64,000 nucleotides of DNA from NCBI GenBank assembly GCA_905331475.1, contig CAJNYU010003727.1:1-64000 (forward strand). The letters are read 5' to 3'. Origin of the DNA: Rotaria socialis. Its lineage: Eukaryota; Rotifera; Eurotatoria; Philodinida; Philodinidae. The notes under the pieces are model-generated. The model saw only the letters and a program-made list of their open reading frames with translations. It made no database searches and was not told the DNA's origin. A program made the position numbers and the translations under genes. Below, piece after piece: positions 39,950-51,973 of the stretch; the first letter of the stretch is position 1, and every line of letters starts with the position of its first letter.

Positions 39950-40707
39950 ACAATCATCATGTTGAATCATATATTGAAACTTCTGTATTCAACCGAACAA
40001 TATTCATGAATATATTTATAAAATATTTATTGTGAATAATTTACAAATTATTTAAAAATAAGGAATTTTATTTACTAATCTCGTTGAGTTTCTTACTCAT
40101 TTCGAGTACTTTAAATGTGAACCACAGGTGATCGTACAGGTGTAGCAATCATGTTGCAAATTTATAGGTCTGAGAATGTGTGTGCTATACTCTGTCGTTG
40201 AAATTATTCGAATATACTTTTTTTCCGTCAATTTACACCCTTCTTTAACATTAATCGAAATTATCCGGGATCCATAATCTGATTATTTAATTATACTTCT
40301 CTTTCATTTCGTATCGGATAATTAGTTTTACTGCGTAAACGTTACTAAAACTGAATATAATTACCAATACAATACGACAATCATGAGTAGATCGACTCAT
40401 GCCTATCTTTTCTTTAGTTGAATATATATATGGAAAGCTTAACATCTACTCACAAAAGCGTCGATTTTTATGTGTTATCAATTCAAGTTTATCACTGATA
40501 ATACCATAAACGTTTTTTGCCTTTTTCAATACTCCAGAACATATGAAGTACTCTAAATGAGTAAGCAACTCAGCGAGATTAGTAAATAAAATTCCTTATT
40601 TTTAAATAATTTGTAAATTATTCACAATAAATATGTTATAAATATATTTATGAATATTTTTTGGTTGAAAACAGAAGTTTCAATATATGATTCAACATGA
40701 TGATTGT
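39950..40707. mobile_element. 758-bp inverted-repeat element (MITE/foldback)
   Basis: Arms of about 160 bp, 39950-40114 and 40545-40707, are inverted copies of each other with a few mismatches (outer text acaatcatcatgttgaatc against its complement). The middle of about 430 bp has no reading frame. This is a non-autonomous DNA element; family not identified and no clear target duplication seen. Confidence 0.75.
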
Positions 40708-41427
40708 TCACTTCTTGATGAAAGATATTTTTAAAAAATGTTGCAAAGTAACTTCAACAAATTTTTATTGCTGAAGTTTAACTTCAGCACGACATATATA
40801 AATATTTCTGATTAATTATTGATTCGAAAGGAATCTATTAAAAGAAATACAAACTCTTAAATTGAAATAATTTCGTGCATCACACCCTCAAATTGGACAA
40901 TGACCTATGCAGAAACTTTAGAATAAGCATCAAGTGTAATGAATTATTTTGTGTATTAATGTTGAAGCTCGTAACCAACCTCTACTGATCTGAATCGTTT
41001 GTAATTAATTTTATATTAATAATGATTCCATCATGATTCAAGTACATCAAAGTTATCGATTGATAGAGTTTGAGTTGTTCGATTATTTTTTAATAAAATG
41101 CCTTAACCGTACGAATAGCTTCATTTGAATATTGCTGAAATGCTGATTAACTTTACTGAGATTTTTCTCTAATATTTTTAACTTTTAAAATGAAATAAGA
41201 AGTCATTCAAAGCGTACTCAATTAAAGTGGAACAAATTCATAAGATATTCAAATAATATGAAGATAGATTTTTAGCTACAGTGCGATTGAGATTAAGATT
41301 GATTTTGACCTGGCTTTTACAAAAAAAAACTGATGTGGTATAATCTTTAATAGACTTCGAATTAAAAAAAAACAGTATTAACAATGTAATCAATTTGTAA
41401 TTCATTAAAATTAATCGTGATCTTTTC
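40708..41427. other. Spacer between elements
   Basis: AT-rich, nothing recognised. Confidence 0.35.
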
Positions 41428-41769
41428 TCTGGCCTCGGATTCGTCCTATATTTCCTATATTTCCTATACTTAAAAAAATTCCTATTTTTTCTCCTGTATT
41501 TCCTATAAAAAGGAAAAAAAGTAGAAAATTGCTTAAAACTCTCTTGTTTTACTATAATTTTCGTGTTTTTTAAACAGATCTATTCGATAATTATTGATTC
41601 TTTTGTATTCTTAGAATTTTTTTGAAACGGACTCTATTTTATTTACAATTTCTTTTCACATTATCAAACGGACTAAATGAAAATAACTGACTATTTTAAG
41701 TGAAGATATTCAAACAAAGTAAAATAGTCTTTATAAATAGTTGTGTGTTTTTTAAAAACTTTTATTGTT

Positions 41770-42345
41770 GTCTATCATATGCAGTTACGTAAATGGTTTT
41801 GTTCAAGCGTAACGCTGTGACCTTTTTTGACTCACTTTGTTTTTCATTATCTTGGAAATTGTGTGAGTTAGAAAGTTCGTTCAAGCGTGATTTGATGCAA
41901 CTTGTCATGATATGTTTATGCCATAAAATGACCATCTTTTGATTAAGTCTCTTGGTTATAGAGAGGAGTTTTGGTTACTTGACTGTGACATAAAAAGACC
42001 CTTTTCTTCAGGGCCACTAATAAGCTGCAGTTTCTTCTGCAACTATTTTTCCAAATGAAACACTTCTCAAGTTAGTTTTGTAGTGCTTTTTGACCAGGCT
42101 TTAAAACACTAAAATCGTTTTCTCCAAGCTATTTTTGCTTAGATAAAAAGTGCAAGAAAACAGCGTGACATTTTTAGTAACGCTGAGGTACAGTTTTTCT
42201 TCACCAATTTTGAAGCACTTAACATGATCACAGTTATTTGATTTTTATTAGTAATAGTCTTTTCTTTGTAACTAATCGTTATACACAAAAGCGAAATTGA
42301 TACATCTGTATGGAAGCTCATAAACGGTAAATTAAGTTAGAAAGT
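41770..42345 (+). repeat. Dispersed CGTAACGCTGTGAC-family repeat (copy B)
   Basis: Same order of patches as at 17755-18620: motif at 41811, the ctcttggttatagagagg region, gacccttttcttcagggcc, and a second motif variant at 42178 followed by gaagcacttaacatg. Interrupted downstream by the GTAC-rich insert. Confidence 0.65.
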
Positions 42346-43056
42346 GTATAAGAGTTTACATCCCTAGGGAATGTACTGGGTTCAGGGTACCCACATACTA
42401 AGAAAGCCACACCAGGGTACCTATTAAGGGTACGTAGAAAATTCTCAGTAACCAGACTGTTGTAGGTACTGCATTGGGTACCCATAGCAGTATGTTTCGC
42501 TGAAGCAGTACTTGTATAAGTACTCGCACCTGTAATTTTACTGAGGAAAGCTCTGCAGGATACCCTAGATTGATCGCGTTCTGTGTGGCATCTGTTCATC
42601 CACCGTTTTCTTTTGCGTGAACAGCTCCTTATAAACAGCTCGGTGAACCATCAGAAAATAAAATTTTTTCATATTTTTTTTCTAGATTATTTCTTGACTA
42701 TTTATTAGTGGAGAACATGCTGATCTTAATCGTAAATTAAGATCGGACTACCCTGAAGTGGTCGGATGGAGATTCGACCAACTCAAGCCCGGTCAGATCC
42801 CGAAATTTGACCTGCTAGAGTTTTCAGGATTGGAAACATTAAATAAAATAATATCGAAAAAAATTTAATAAATTGTTTTGAGAAAAAAAAGAAAAAATTT
42901 GAAGATCAGGTTCGACCATCAACGTACTGTAATTTTGGTAACAGGGTACCTAAGCATACTGTGCAATAGTATCCAGTTGAGTACTTGATCAGTACCTTCA
43001 AGTACTCATTTACTAGTTGTTTTCCAGCAGGGTACCTACCTGAGTACCTAAAAGGT
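42346..43056. repeat. GTAC-rich insert with scattered GGGTACC palindromes
   Basis: Thirteen or more GTAC sites, most as gggtacc or agtactt, cluster at 42370-42530 and 42925-43056. The middle holds a perfect small hairpin, gatcttaat against attaagatc (about 42722-42744). The two clusters are roughly inverted relative to each other, suggesting a non-autonomous element inserted into the CGTAACGCTGTGAC-family repeat. The right edge is hidden by the N at 43057. Confidence 0.55.
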
Positions 43057-43057
43057 N

Positions 43058-43347
43058 TGTCATGATATGGTTATGCCATAAAATGACCATTTTTGGATTA
43101 AGTCTCTTGGTTATAGAGAGGAGTTTTGGTTGCTGGACTGTGACATAAAAATACCCTTTTATTCAGGGCCACTAATAAGCTTCAGTTTCTTGTGCAACTG
43201 TTTCTCCAAATGAAACACTTCTCGAGTTAGTTTTGTAGTGCTTTGTGACCAGGCTTTAAAACACTAAAATCGTCTTCTCCAAGTTATTTTTCCTTAGATA
43301 AAAAGTGCAAGAAAACAACGTGGCATTTTTAGTAACGCTGAGGTACA
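43058..43347 (+). repeat. Near-copy of 41908-42193 between two single Ns
   Basis: The 290 bases between the Ns at 43057 and 43348 repeat 41908-42193 with scattered differences. Either a second repeat copy or the other haplotype of the same locus placed by the assembler. Confidence 0.75.
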
Positions 43348-43979
43348 NGGATTGTCATTAGCTACGAAAGTCAAAACAAAATCGGCCAGCTTGTAGAGAC
43401 TGAAATTCTACAACTAACGATCTGTCATTGATATTTTTTGAAAACATTTCTTGGTTAAAAAACTCAAAATGCGATTTTTGAAAATTTTCATACTCGGTGT
43501 GAGTGTAGGTTGATATGAGTATAAACACAATACAAACCATTACCCACACCCTGATTTATTTTGTATCAGTTTATTAATATGTAAATAAACATATTTCGAT
43601 TGAATTAAATTGTGTCTGACTCATTTAATTTAATTTAAGAAAGAATTAAAATGAAATATTGACAAAAATTTCATGCATATGTTAAGTTGATGCAGGAAAA
43701 GTTTAAAACAACGTTTAATTCGAATCTAAACAACGAATTTTCAATATCCTATTTTTTTCCGATTTTTTACACCTTTTCCTGTATTTTTAAAAAGTTCGAT
43801 CCTGTGCTAATTCCTACACTTTCAAAAACTTACAATCCGAGGCCAGAAGACAACATCTTAGTTCAACTCTTGATCAACAAAATTCTCTATCGAATACTGT
43901 TGAGGTAGTCAGATGAATTTTTGATAAAAATTAAAATCATCTATTTTTTTGATCAATCTCATAACCATATTGACTTGTT

Positions 43980-46857
43980 AGACTGTGGCTGTACTTGGTA
44001 TAATTAATGCGATTGCCGGCAACGAGTTCGTGAATCATTCCAAATACAATTCACCTGATGCACACATTGGACAATTGCTTATTTCAATTGTTTTACTCAG
44101 CTTTGGATATTTCGTCGTTTATCAATACTCTCAGAGAAGATTACAAGAGGTATGTAATATTTTACGAACAAATTACATGTAGTCGTGTGGAATATCTCAT
44201 TTTTGTTTTTTGAATTTACTGGGTTTATTACGTCCGTAGACGCTTATAAAGAATGATGTGATAGCAAGGAGATACGAATATAGCTGCAATGGGAAAAAAA
44301 TAACAAGAAGATTAACTAGGGCGAGATGACCATTTAGAAGGTAAATAATAAATAAATAGTAAGGAGAAGAAAAAACTACGAGCAAGAGCAAGAAGTTAAT
44401 ATGAAGAAAAAAGAAAAAGAAGGAGAGATGACTATTTATCTCTTTTATCAGAATGGTTTTCTATGACCTAAATCCATTGCAATAGCAGCGACTCATTTTT
44501 TCACTCTAGTCAATCTTAGAATTAATACTTCTGTTGTTATCTTTTAATTTCTTTTTTAACCATTTCGGTTTGACAAATGAACTTTTGATTTTTTTTCAAC
44601 ATAGTAGTCAACTGTTAGGACCAGAGAAGATTTGTGAGCCTACTCCAATCCTAAATATTTGAATATTTTCACACACTGATCAGTTGCTTCCACTTCCGAA
44701 CGTATCCAACGCACATCTCACATGTTTCTGTTCTCGTCTTATTAATATAATCGAGCATTTTCGTTAGGATTTTCTTCATTGGGGGTACGATAAGTGTATA
44801 TAGATCATCCTCAAAAATATGTGTCGGAAACGTACTGGTATATTGTACTATGTCGGAGTAGTATATTACATCTTGTCTAATGAAATTCAAAGTAAATGTT
44901 TTCTTTACACATATCAAGATTAAGTCAAGTCGAATCCGTATTAAATTAACACAAAATACTTTCATTTGATTAATTTTGCCGGGTGTAGGGGTGGTACTTT
45001 CACTTTCACTTTCCTTTCCTTTCCAAAAGGAAAGGAAAGTTTAAATTTTTCATTTTGATAGCTGTTAACAGCATATGCATTATCAACTACAACTGTAATA
45101 AAATAATCATTTTAATGTCAGTAGCTCTAAAGGATCTTTCTGTACTCATCGCTTTCTCTTGAATTCAAGCTACTTCTCTACTGTTGATGCTCCACATTTG
45201 CTGCTTTCATCCATTGGCAATTTCTTTTCATCTTCACATGCTGCTACATCCCGCTACGCTTAACTTTATAGGCTTTCTCATTCTCCCTTATCAGAAGAAA
45301 ATATATTAAGCACTATCTCGACTCAAATGTCGAGCAAGTTTTTGATGTTTGACAACAAAACAAATGGACTTGAATGAAGAAGGTGTGGGCGTGCGTTTGA
45401 CTATTTGTTATTACACCCACTACACTCTAAAGAAAACAGGTTTATTACCGAACCTGTATCGAAGGGAAGAACCTTTGGAGTTCCGTACATGTTTACGGAG
45501 TTTAAAAGAGATAATGCCATTATCTACTAAAGGATTTTAGGTTCAGCAGATCAGTACGAAACCCCAAAGGCTCTTCGCTTGGATACAGGCTGAGTTATAA
45601 ACCAATTTTTTTCACAGTTTACGCTTCTATGCATGCTTAATAAAATAAAATAAAATAATCGAGTGAACGTCAATATTTGAACCTAAAACTAGATGCAGTA
45701 GCATCTACTATGGATTTCTCAATGATTTATCGATTGCTTATCTTATCTCGTTTCAATTTTATATGATGAATTAAAATAAAAAGAAGCGTTTGAACTTAAA
45801 TAAAATGACCGTTAGTTAAAAAAAATATTTGTCGATAATACACCAGCGCTCGGAAAACACTGGCTTTCTTGAATACGAATACGAATACGAGTACTTCGAG
45901 TATTCTGCCCAGCTCTGTAATACACGACGACACATGTGATAATATCAGCAGTATATTTTTATCAACAGTATAAAAGTAATTTCGACGTTTCTGCACGTTC
46001 ACAGTAGTTGAAACCCACTGAGGTTCGTGAAGTAGACATAGAGCCGCCTCAAGAAATATAGGGGAACATATTAGATCAAGTAAATGCAGTAAAAGAAAGC
46101 AAAAGTTAGTCTGAAGAGTGCAAAACACGAAGAACGCGCGGGATAAACCAAGATAATGAAAGAAATACATTTGAGAATCTCAACTATATGTCATTTAGAG
46201 CTTCACTTAATAAATCGAAAACACACATAGGAAAGCTTTTATGACTTATCCTTCACGACACTATAACTTTCCTTCCTTTCCTAAAAGAAAGAAAAGTAGA
46301 GAAAAACAAAAAGCTTTCCTTTCCTTTCTGAAAGTAAAAAGAAAGTGAAAGTGCCACCCCTAGGCACGTGTCTATATCAAAAACATGATAGATAATTTTT
46401 TTCCATTGTGCAATCTAATGTAAAATGTTTATACACGACTGAAAAATAATCGATTGCGTCTGCATTTTAAGTAAGTGGTACGATGAGAAGATTTTAAAAA
46501 AAAAGACGACACATTCTGAAATTCGATGTTCTTGTCGCTTGATATATTCATCAATGGTTCTGTGTTTATTCATTGCAAAAATATGTTTTCATTTCCGATT
46601 TTTAGTTTGATTGGCTAAAAATAAATGCATTGAATATTGTTGGTGTTGGGCTGGCGCTTCTCGTCTTTTTCAGCTCGGTATCTTTAGCTACTGCAAGCTC
46701 ATTGGACGATGGTCAGAGTCAGACTATTCTGGTTGCCTCAGCAATAACTGTCTTCTTCGTGATTCTTATTTTGATCGCAGCCTTTATTCTTCTAATTAGA
46801 ATTGGATTTCTTTGGGTTTCAGTTAATATGATATTTGTTTCACACTGTAGATTGTGA
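43980..46857 (+). CDS. Partial multi-pass membrane protein, two exons split by a hAT-like element
   Basis: Exon about 43982-44149 (AVLGIINAIAGNEF, then AHIGQLLISIVLLSFGYFVVY) joins in phase 0 to an exon starting at 46606 (FDWLKINALNIVGVGLALLV, then TILVASAITVFFVILILIAA). Together they show four hydrophobic helices. The wording of the first exon faintly recalls the cytochrome b561/DOMON core, but I cannot confirm heme histidines. The 2.45-kb intron holds the hAT-like element 44986-46362. The 5' end was not found because it would fall in the composite element, so this may be a gene fragment. The frame ends at 46857. Confidence 0.4.
44986..46362. mobile_element. 1.38-kb hAT-like non-autonomous element
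   Basis: Ends are inverted copies: taggggtggtactttcactt at 44986 and its complement at 46343-46362, with CTTTC/GAAAG subterminal repeats continuing inward on both sides. The TAGGGGTGG start resembles hAT termini. The flanking 8-mers gccgggtg (44978-44985) and ggcacgtg (46363-46370) match at five of eight positions, as a decayed 8-bp target duplication would. No transposase frame inside. Confidence 0.6.
45439..45603. repeat. Long hairpin inside the hAT-like element
   Basis: Two 50-base arms, 45439-45488 and 45554-45603, are inverted copies with about ten mismatches (ggtttat...ttccgtac). Spacer of 65 bases. Confidence 0.7.
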
Positions 46858-47298
46858 CTGTAAAGTTTGCTTTTAAATTGGCAAGATTAACTGCAGTCGA
46901 AAAGTCTTTGTGCAGTGAAAGCTTTCTAGTTTGCTTTATATAATAATCATTTTAACTAGTATTCAAGATTTATTCAGTCTCTGCTTCAATTACTTTGTCT
47001 GGAAGCTCTAAAAATAAATCTCAGTGTTCTTATCTGCATCAAGAGTTTTACGCATACAACAAATTATATTCAAGCTGATGATGGTCACAAAGTCACATTG
47101 TCCATCGACTTGCCGGAAACAAATAAGTTGTCTTAATAATTAATTTATGCGAAATATAGAAATATTTTGTTACTCGAGAGAAACGAGACATTCATATCCT
47201 TCTTCTTTTTCTCATTTTATACTACATAAAAAAACTTTTCACAAAATTTAAAATTCTAAAATAATGTTTGAAGTAATATTAATTCTTTCAATCGTTCT
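46858..47298. other. Spacer
   Basis: No feature recognised. Confidence 0.35.
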
Positions 47299-49192
47299 CT
47301 ATTTCTTCGATTCAAATGGTTCAAGAAGTGAATACCATCTTTGTTCTCTTGCATTCGGTGGCATTAGTTGTGGTCGTTCTGCACACAGCTCGAATACACA
47401 GACAGGTAATGTATGATATGGACTAACTATAACATCCATTAGACGGAAACTTGCTCCGAACATAATCAATATTTCGTTTTCGTTGTGTTCGTTACTTAAA
47501 TGTGTAATGTCAGCGTATGGTTGTGTATTTCTAATGCGTGCATCGATGTTTATTTTTAAAAGTACTCGAGTTTCGTTTCCGGATGGTTCGCATCGATTGA
47601 TACATTGAATAGCTTTACTTTTATCCAAATTTCCCATGAGAAAACTTGTAATTAATATAACTTTATTTCTATACATTTTCAGACGCTTAAATTCAATAGT
47701 TGTCATCAAGCGACCACAATAAATAGAAAAAATAGGTTTGTGTAATTGATTTCGGACAAATCCTGAATGTTCATTTCGTAGTTGTAGATGAATGCAATGA
47801 ATAAAGTATCGAACGTTGTTTAGAAAAACGAAATTATGCGTCTGAAAGGCTGTGTTGAGTAAGCGACTGATAAATGGTTCGGACGTATACCACTGGATAG
47901 CTGTATTCGGTCCAATGTTTAGATTGAATTTTTGTAGTATTTCCCGCATTCTTTTGTTATGTTTGTAATAGTTCGTGTAGGTTTCAAAAAGAAGACGTTT
48001 TCCTTCGTTCGATGTATCTATATTGTAAAATTTCGACCAATGAAGCATCAAATAATAGTGATCAAGTTGTAACATATCAGGTGAATAACCATATTTTGTG
48101 ATAAAACTTCCATTTGCTGTTTTTTCATACGCCCTCAAATCTTTTTTCAAGTGTTTTACAATAGCATCGAAGTCATCAGTAATATATTGAACCTGAAATG
48201 GACAAACAATTTGAACTCGAATCGATTTATCTTTCCCCTACGTTAGTACAATAGATGAAGTTATGTTGAAAGACTTCCTCGTTACGAAAAACATGATACT
48301 GAGAGGTCAAATATGTACGTAGCCTTTCACTGATCTGATGGGGAAGATATGGTTTCGAATTTCTAATACAATGATCGGCGGAAGAATGTTGCTATCTTTC
48401 GACCGAGTGAAATAGAACATCTGTAACAGGGTTCATTCCAAAGTCAGAATCATTTTCTCAAAATCGACCATTTGCAGCGAAGGATGATGTTTTTATTTTT
48501 GTTCCCGAAGTAAATTTGAGAGATTTGTCATTGCCGAGAAGAAGATAGAGTGGCTAGCTTAGTCTAGATCGATAGAAAACGATTTTCTCCATGAAATGCT
48601 TCGATCAAAAACTCATAAACAAACGAGTGATATCTTTCTTATATCATAAGTAAATCGTTCACTCAACACTTATTTAACTCGTCAATATTTTAGTTGACAA
48701 CGCTTTACAAGCTCGTCCACATTCTCTTTTGAATAATAAAAATCAAAAAGATATAGTTCTCAAAAATTCAATTTAACAACTGCTGCTCAACGCACCCATT
48801 TTTTATTATAACTCATAGACAAAGATATTACGAACTTTCTTAATTGGTTGTAGTAATAGACGAAGGCGTTGAACGTCTTGTGAATAAACATATATAGCTG
48901 CCGTCTGAGATCGAGTATGAGTTGATAATATCAATGGCAAACCTACATCACCATCGACTATAATAAATATTTTTTGATTTCTGTTCTCCTTGATACTCTG
49001 TTCAGCATTGACCAAACTTTTGAAAACCAGTAAGGAATTGATAATCGAGTGTAACGTATTTAGTTTTTGAACATTTTCAGGTGTTGACATCTCGAAAGTG
49101 TACCAAATCAGGACATATCGTTCAAGGTTTCTCAGAGATTGTTGTTGATAACTTCGTATGTATGTAAGTCTCGCACCATGGCCTACAAACAA
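47299..49192 (-). CDS. ADP-ribosyltransferase-like protein of the bdelloid-expanded type
   Basis: Two main exons on the minus strand: about 49182-48806 and 48191-47299 (stop at 47299). The first carries the N-terminal domain with KIFIIVDGDVGLPLILSTH and a YVYSQDVQRL strand. The second reads WYTSEPFISRLLNTAFQTHN and YFIHCIHLQL, the typical lead-in to the catalytic part in bdelloid arginine-type mono-ADP-ribosyltransferases, followed by a C-terminal ENEILIMFGASF block. In active relatives these enzymes transfer ADP-ribose from NAD+ to proteins. Here the catalytic signature looks atypical, and activity should not be assumed. A small middle exon between 48192 and 48805 is possible. The assignment rests on family memory. 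Confidence 0.6.
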
Positions 49193-50131
49193 TGTTTATA
49201 ATTATAACTACAGAAATAAAGCTTAACTTGCATTGAGTCCGAGTCGTTTTCCAGACTACGATAAATGTAAATTTATTTTAGATTACTTAGTTTATTCTAC
49301 ATTTATATCTGAATAGTTAATCTTACTGATTTCAAGGTTAAAATACTAATGTTTTATTAAAGAAATCATCCGATAGTCATTAATTTAAATAAAAACGCAT
49401 GGCATATGAGTATTACTTATTTCTGTAAATTGAAAGAAGTTAATTTCGGAATGATAATTTATTTCAATTTTCTTGCTCCATTCCGATATTGAACTATTAG
49501 AAAACAAGTATTGAGGTTTTTAATCATGAAAATATTCGAGTTTCAAGTATGTTTATTTTGCTTCGTCTTTAAGCGCTTAGTAACTAAGAAAATAAAGTAG
49601 TAATATGGTATGATCGACCTCACTCACGAGTTCATTACAGAAAAAGAAATGATATTACTATTACAAAAAACTCATTGCCTGAATTTGGAAGGTAAAAAGA
49701 AACAGATATAACAAAGTACCTTCGAAATTATCAATTGGACTACTGCTTCTAGAACCCATATTGAAATTTGCATAATGTTTGACTACAGTTTACACAGAAC
49801 AGAACTGTTGTATTGATGTCGCGTAGAGATGCAAATGTAAACGTCGTTGCATGAAAATAGCATGCGACAAACACAAAAAACATAAGTACATCAAATGGAA
49901 TTGATGCCTGTTATTTTAATTGTTTCAATGGATTGGAGAACAACAATAAAAATGCGAAGCTCACATGTTGATTATCAACAATGCATTGGAACTGAAAACT
50001 CAGTGGCTTCGCGCATGATGATTCTCAAATTCGACACGATTAATATAAACAGCATATCGACTCAACTCTTTATTTATATTCGCACGTTGTTCCTCAAAAT
50101 TTATATGCTTTTGTTTTAAATTTGAATTTCA
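49193..50131. other. Spacer between ART-like gene and FAD oxidase
   Basis: AT-rich, no exon, RNA or repeat recognised. Confidence 0.4.
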
Positions 50132-51973
50132 TCAAAATGTGTAAAAACATTTCATCAGAAAAACTAAAAACATGGTGACATCCACTCGATTGGCGCTCGA
50201 TCGTTTCGGACAATTGAGATCAGTAGACCAGTCATCACTACCAACACAATTCCTACAAATGAATAGGCCATTTGGATCGAGCTCTTTTTTAATCGATGCC
50301 AATCGGTTATAGTTCGCTAGAGTGCCGAAAAATTTCTGTTTCCAATTCGGTTCATTTGGATCTGCTTCATTTAAATAACAGCTCGATTGTGCACCACCTG
50401 CTACAGTATCAAGAATTTCGACTTGGACTCGTAAACGTGATGCAATCATGTTTTGATCATTAACTGTTGTGCCGTCATCCCATGTCTGCGCATTAATCAT
50501 GTGTAGGAGAGATGAACGCCATGCTGGATTGACACTATTATTAATCGATATCTTGGCTATTTCTCCACCAGCTACCAGATGTCCAATTAATATTGATTGA
50601 GTTTTACTAAGACCTCTCGCTTGAAAAAGAGCTTCGGCCACTCGATCCGGTTGATCACGAACAATTTCTTCCGGAATAAGACGGGATCCAAGTAGAACAT
50701 TACCACCAGCGAGATTCGATGAAGCCATTATGAGTGCAAAATAATCATAAAATGATGGAAACAGATGGGTAGAATTCGTACTGAATTGTAAATCTGTATT
50801 ATTTTTTATCAATTTATCAATTATTGCAGTAGCAACAGTAAAATTTCCATTTGGTACAAACAAAGCAATGCTAATACTGGTATCTGTCATGTAAAAATAG
50901 CCCGCATAACCTACGTCAGCTAATATCGGTATGAATCGAATAAAATCATGAATGAAACGAGCATAACGATCTTCGTTCAATGCAGAAACAGTGTATAGAG
51001 CGCTAACTATCGATGGCGACGGAAACGTGCGTAACACTGCTGAAAGTACGACAGCAAAACTTCCACCACCTCCACCACGTAAAGCCCAAAATAAATCTTT
51101 ATTTTCACAGGCATTGACTGTTCGACGCTGCCCATCGGCGGTGACAACATCAAATTCAAGAACTTGATCAGCAGCCATACCTTTCCAACGAGTCAACGGC
51201 CCGTGGCCGCCACCTTGCAAAAAACCACCAATAGCACCCACAGTTATTGATGCACCACCAATTGCTATCAAATTATAGGTAGACAACCATGCGTATACTT
51301 CACCCCATTGTACACCAGCACCAAGACGAATTGCATTCGCTACATTTTCACCAGTACATGAAATATATTGTTCGATTAAAGTCATACTTTTCATATAATG
51401 TAACCAGAGAAGTAGAGAATCCGGAGCTGTCGAACGACCCAAATAATCATGTCCAGTCGTTTTTATGACTAACCTAAGGTTTTCTGCACTAGAAAAACGT
51501 ACTGTTGCTTGTACATGCTCGACTGTTGTTGCATTTACTGCTAAACGAGGAACAGACCCTTGAGTGCACGTAACATTCCCTAGATGATCTGAACATGAAG
51601 TATTTTCCCAATTATGATTCTGCATAGATCCAACTTGATCACTACGCCATTTAGAATTTGTCCATTCAGTAAGAGCATTATTGCAGAGATCATCATTCGG
51701 TGGGTTACCACTACAGAACGCAACAGATGGTTGAACAGGTATTAATCGTCCATGAACGGATTCATTAAAATTTTGCCAAACTGATAGACTTGGCCAACAG
51801 TTTGCATCGCTCATCAAACATCGACAACGTAATTCTTTTCATAAATAACAATAAAAATGTGTGTGTAATTATTATTTCCCAAATCACTAAGAAACTTTAC
51901 CTGCTGAAGCTGAATTTTGATGAAAAATAATGAGGATGAAACAATTTATTATTGAAAATCTACGTTTTAACAT
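50132..51973 (-). CDS. Secreted FAD-linked oxidoreductase, berberine-bridge / MreA type
   Basis: Two exons, 51973-51901 and 51834-50132, with a 66-bp intron; 591 residues. Exon 1 is a signal peptide (MLKRRFSIINCFILIIFHQ, then NSASA). The mature start ELRCRCLMSDANCWPS is the CRC...CWP opening common in fungal MreA/isoamyl-alcohol-oxidase-like proteins. The FAD_binding_4 domain follows, with the flavin His in TTGHDYLG, a GGASITVGAIGG then GGGHGPLTRWKG loop, and ALRGGGGGSFAVV. The BBE C-terminal motif is near the end (KQKFFGTLANYNRLASIKKE, DPNGLF). It would oxidise a small alcohol, sugar or alkaloid-like substrate using O2; the substrate is unknown. A hydrophobic tail (MFLVFLMKCFYTF) could be a GPI signal. 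Probable acquisition from a fungus. Confidence 0.9.

Larger units (their letters stand above)
41428..43847. mobile_element. Candidate 2.42-kb composite element with TCTGGCCTCGGATT ends
   Basis: A 14-base inverted repeat, tctggcctcggatt at 41428 and aatccgaggccaga at 43834, brackets a block holding a copy of the dispersed CGTAACGCTGTGAC family, a GTAC-rich insert, and two single-N joins (43057, 43348). TCCTAT/TCCTGTATTT-rich subterminal text occurs near both ends. No transposase seen. The two Ns mean the inside may be mis-joined. Confidence 0.5.

Noticed and set aside
42318-42599. 93-residue minus-strand frame
   Set aside because: It runs through the GTAC-rich insert and is explained by that repeat.
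43687-43908. Possible first exon of the membrane-protein fragment
   Set aside because: It overlaps the right end of the composite element, and its sequence is element-like.
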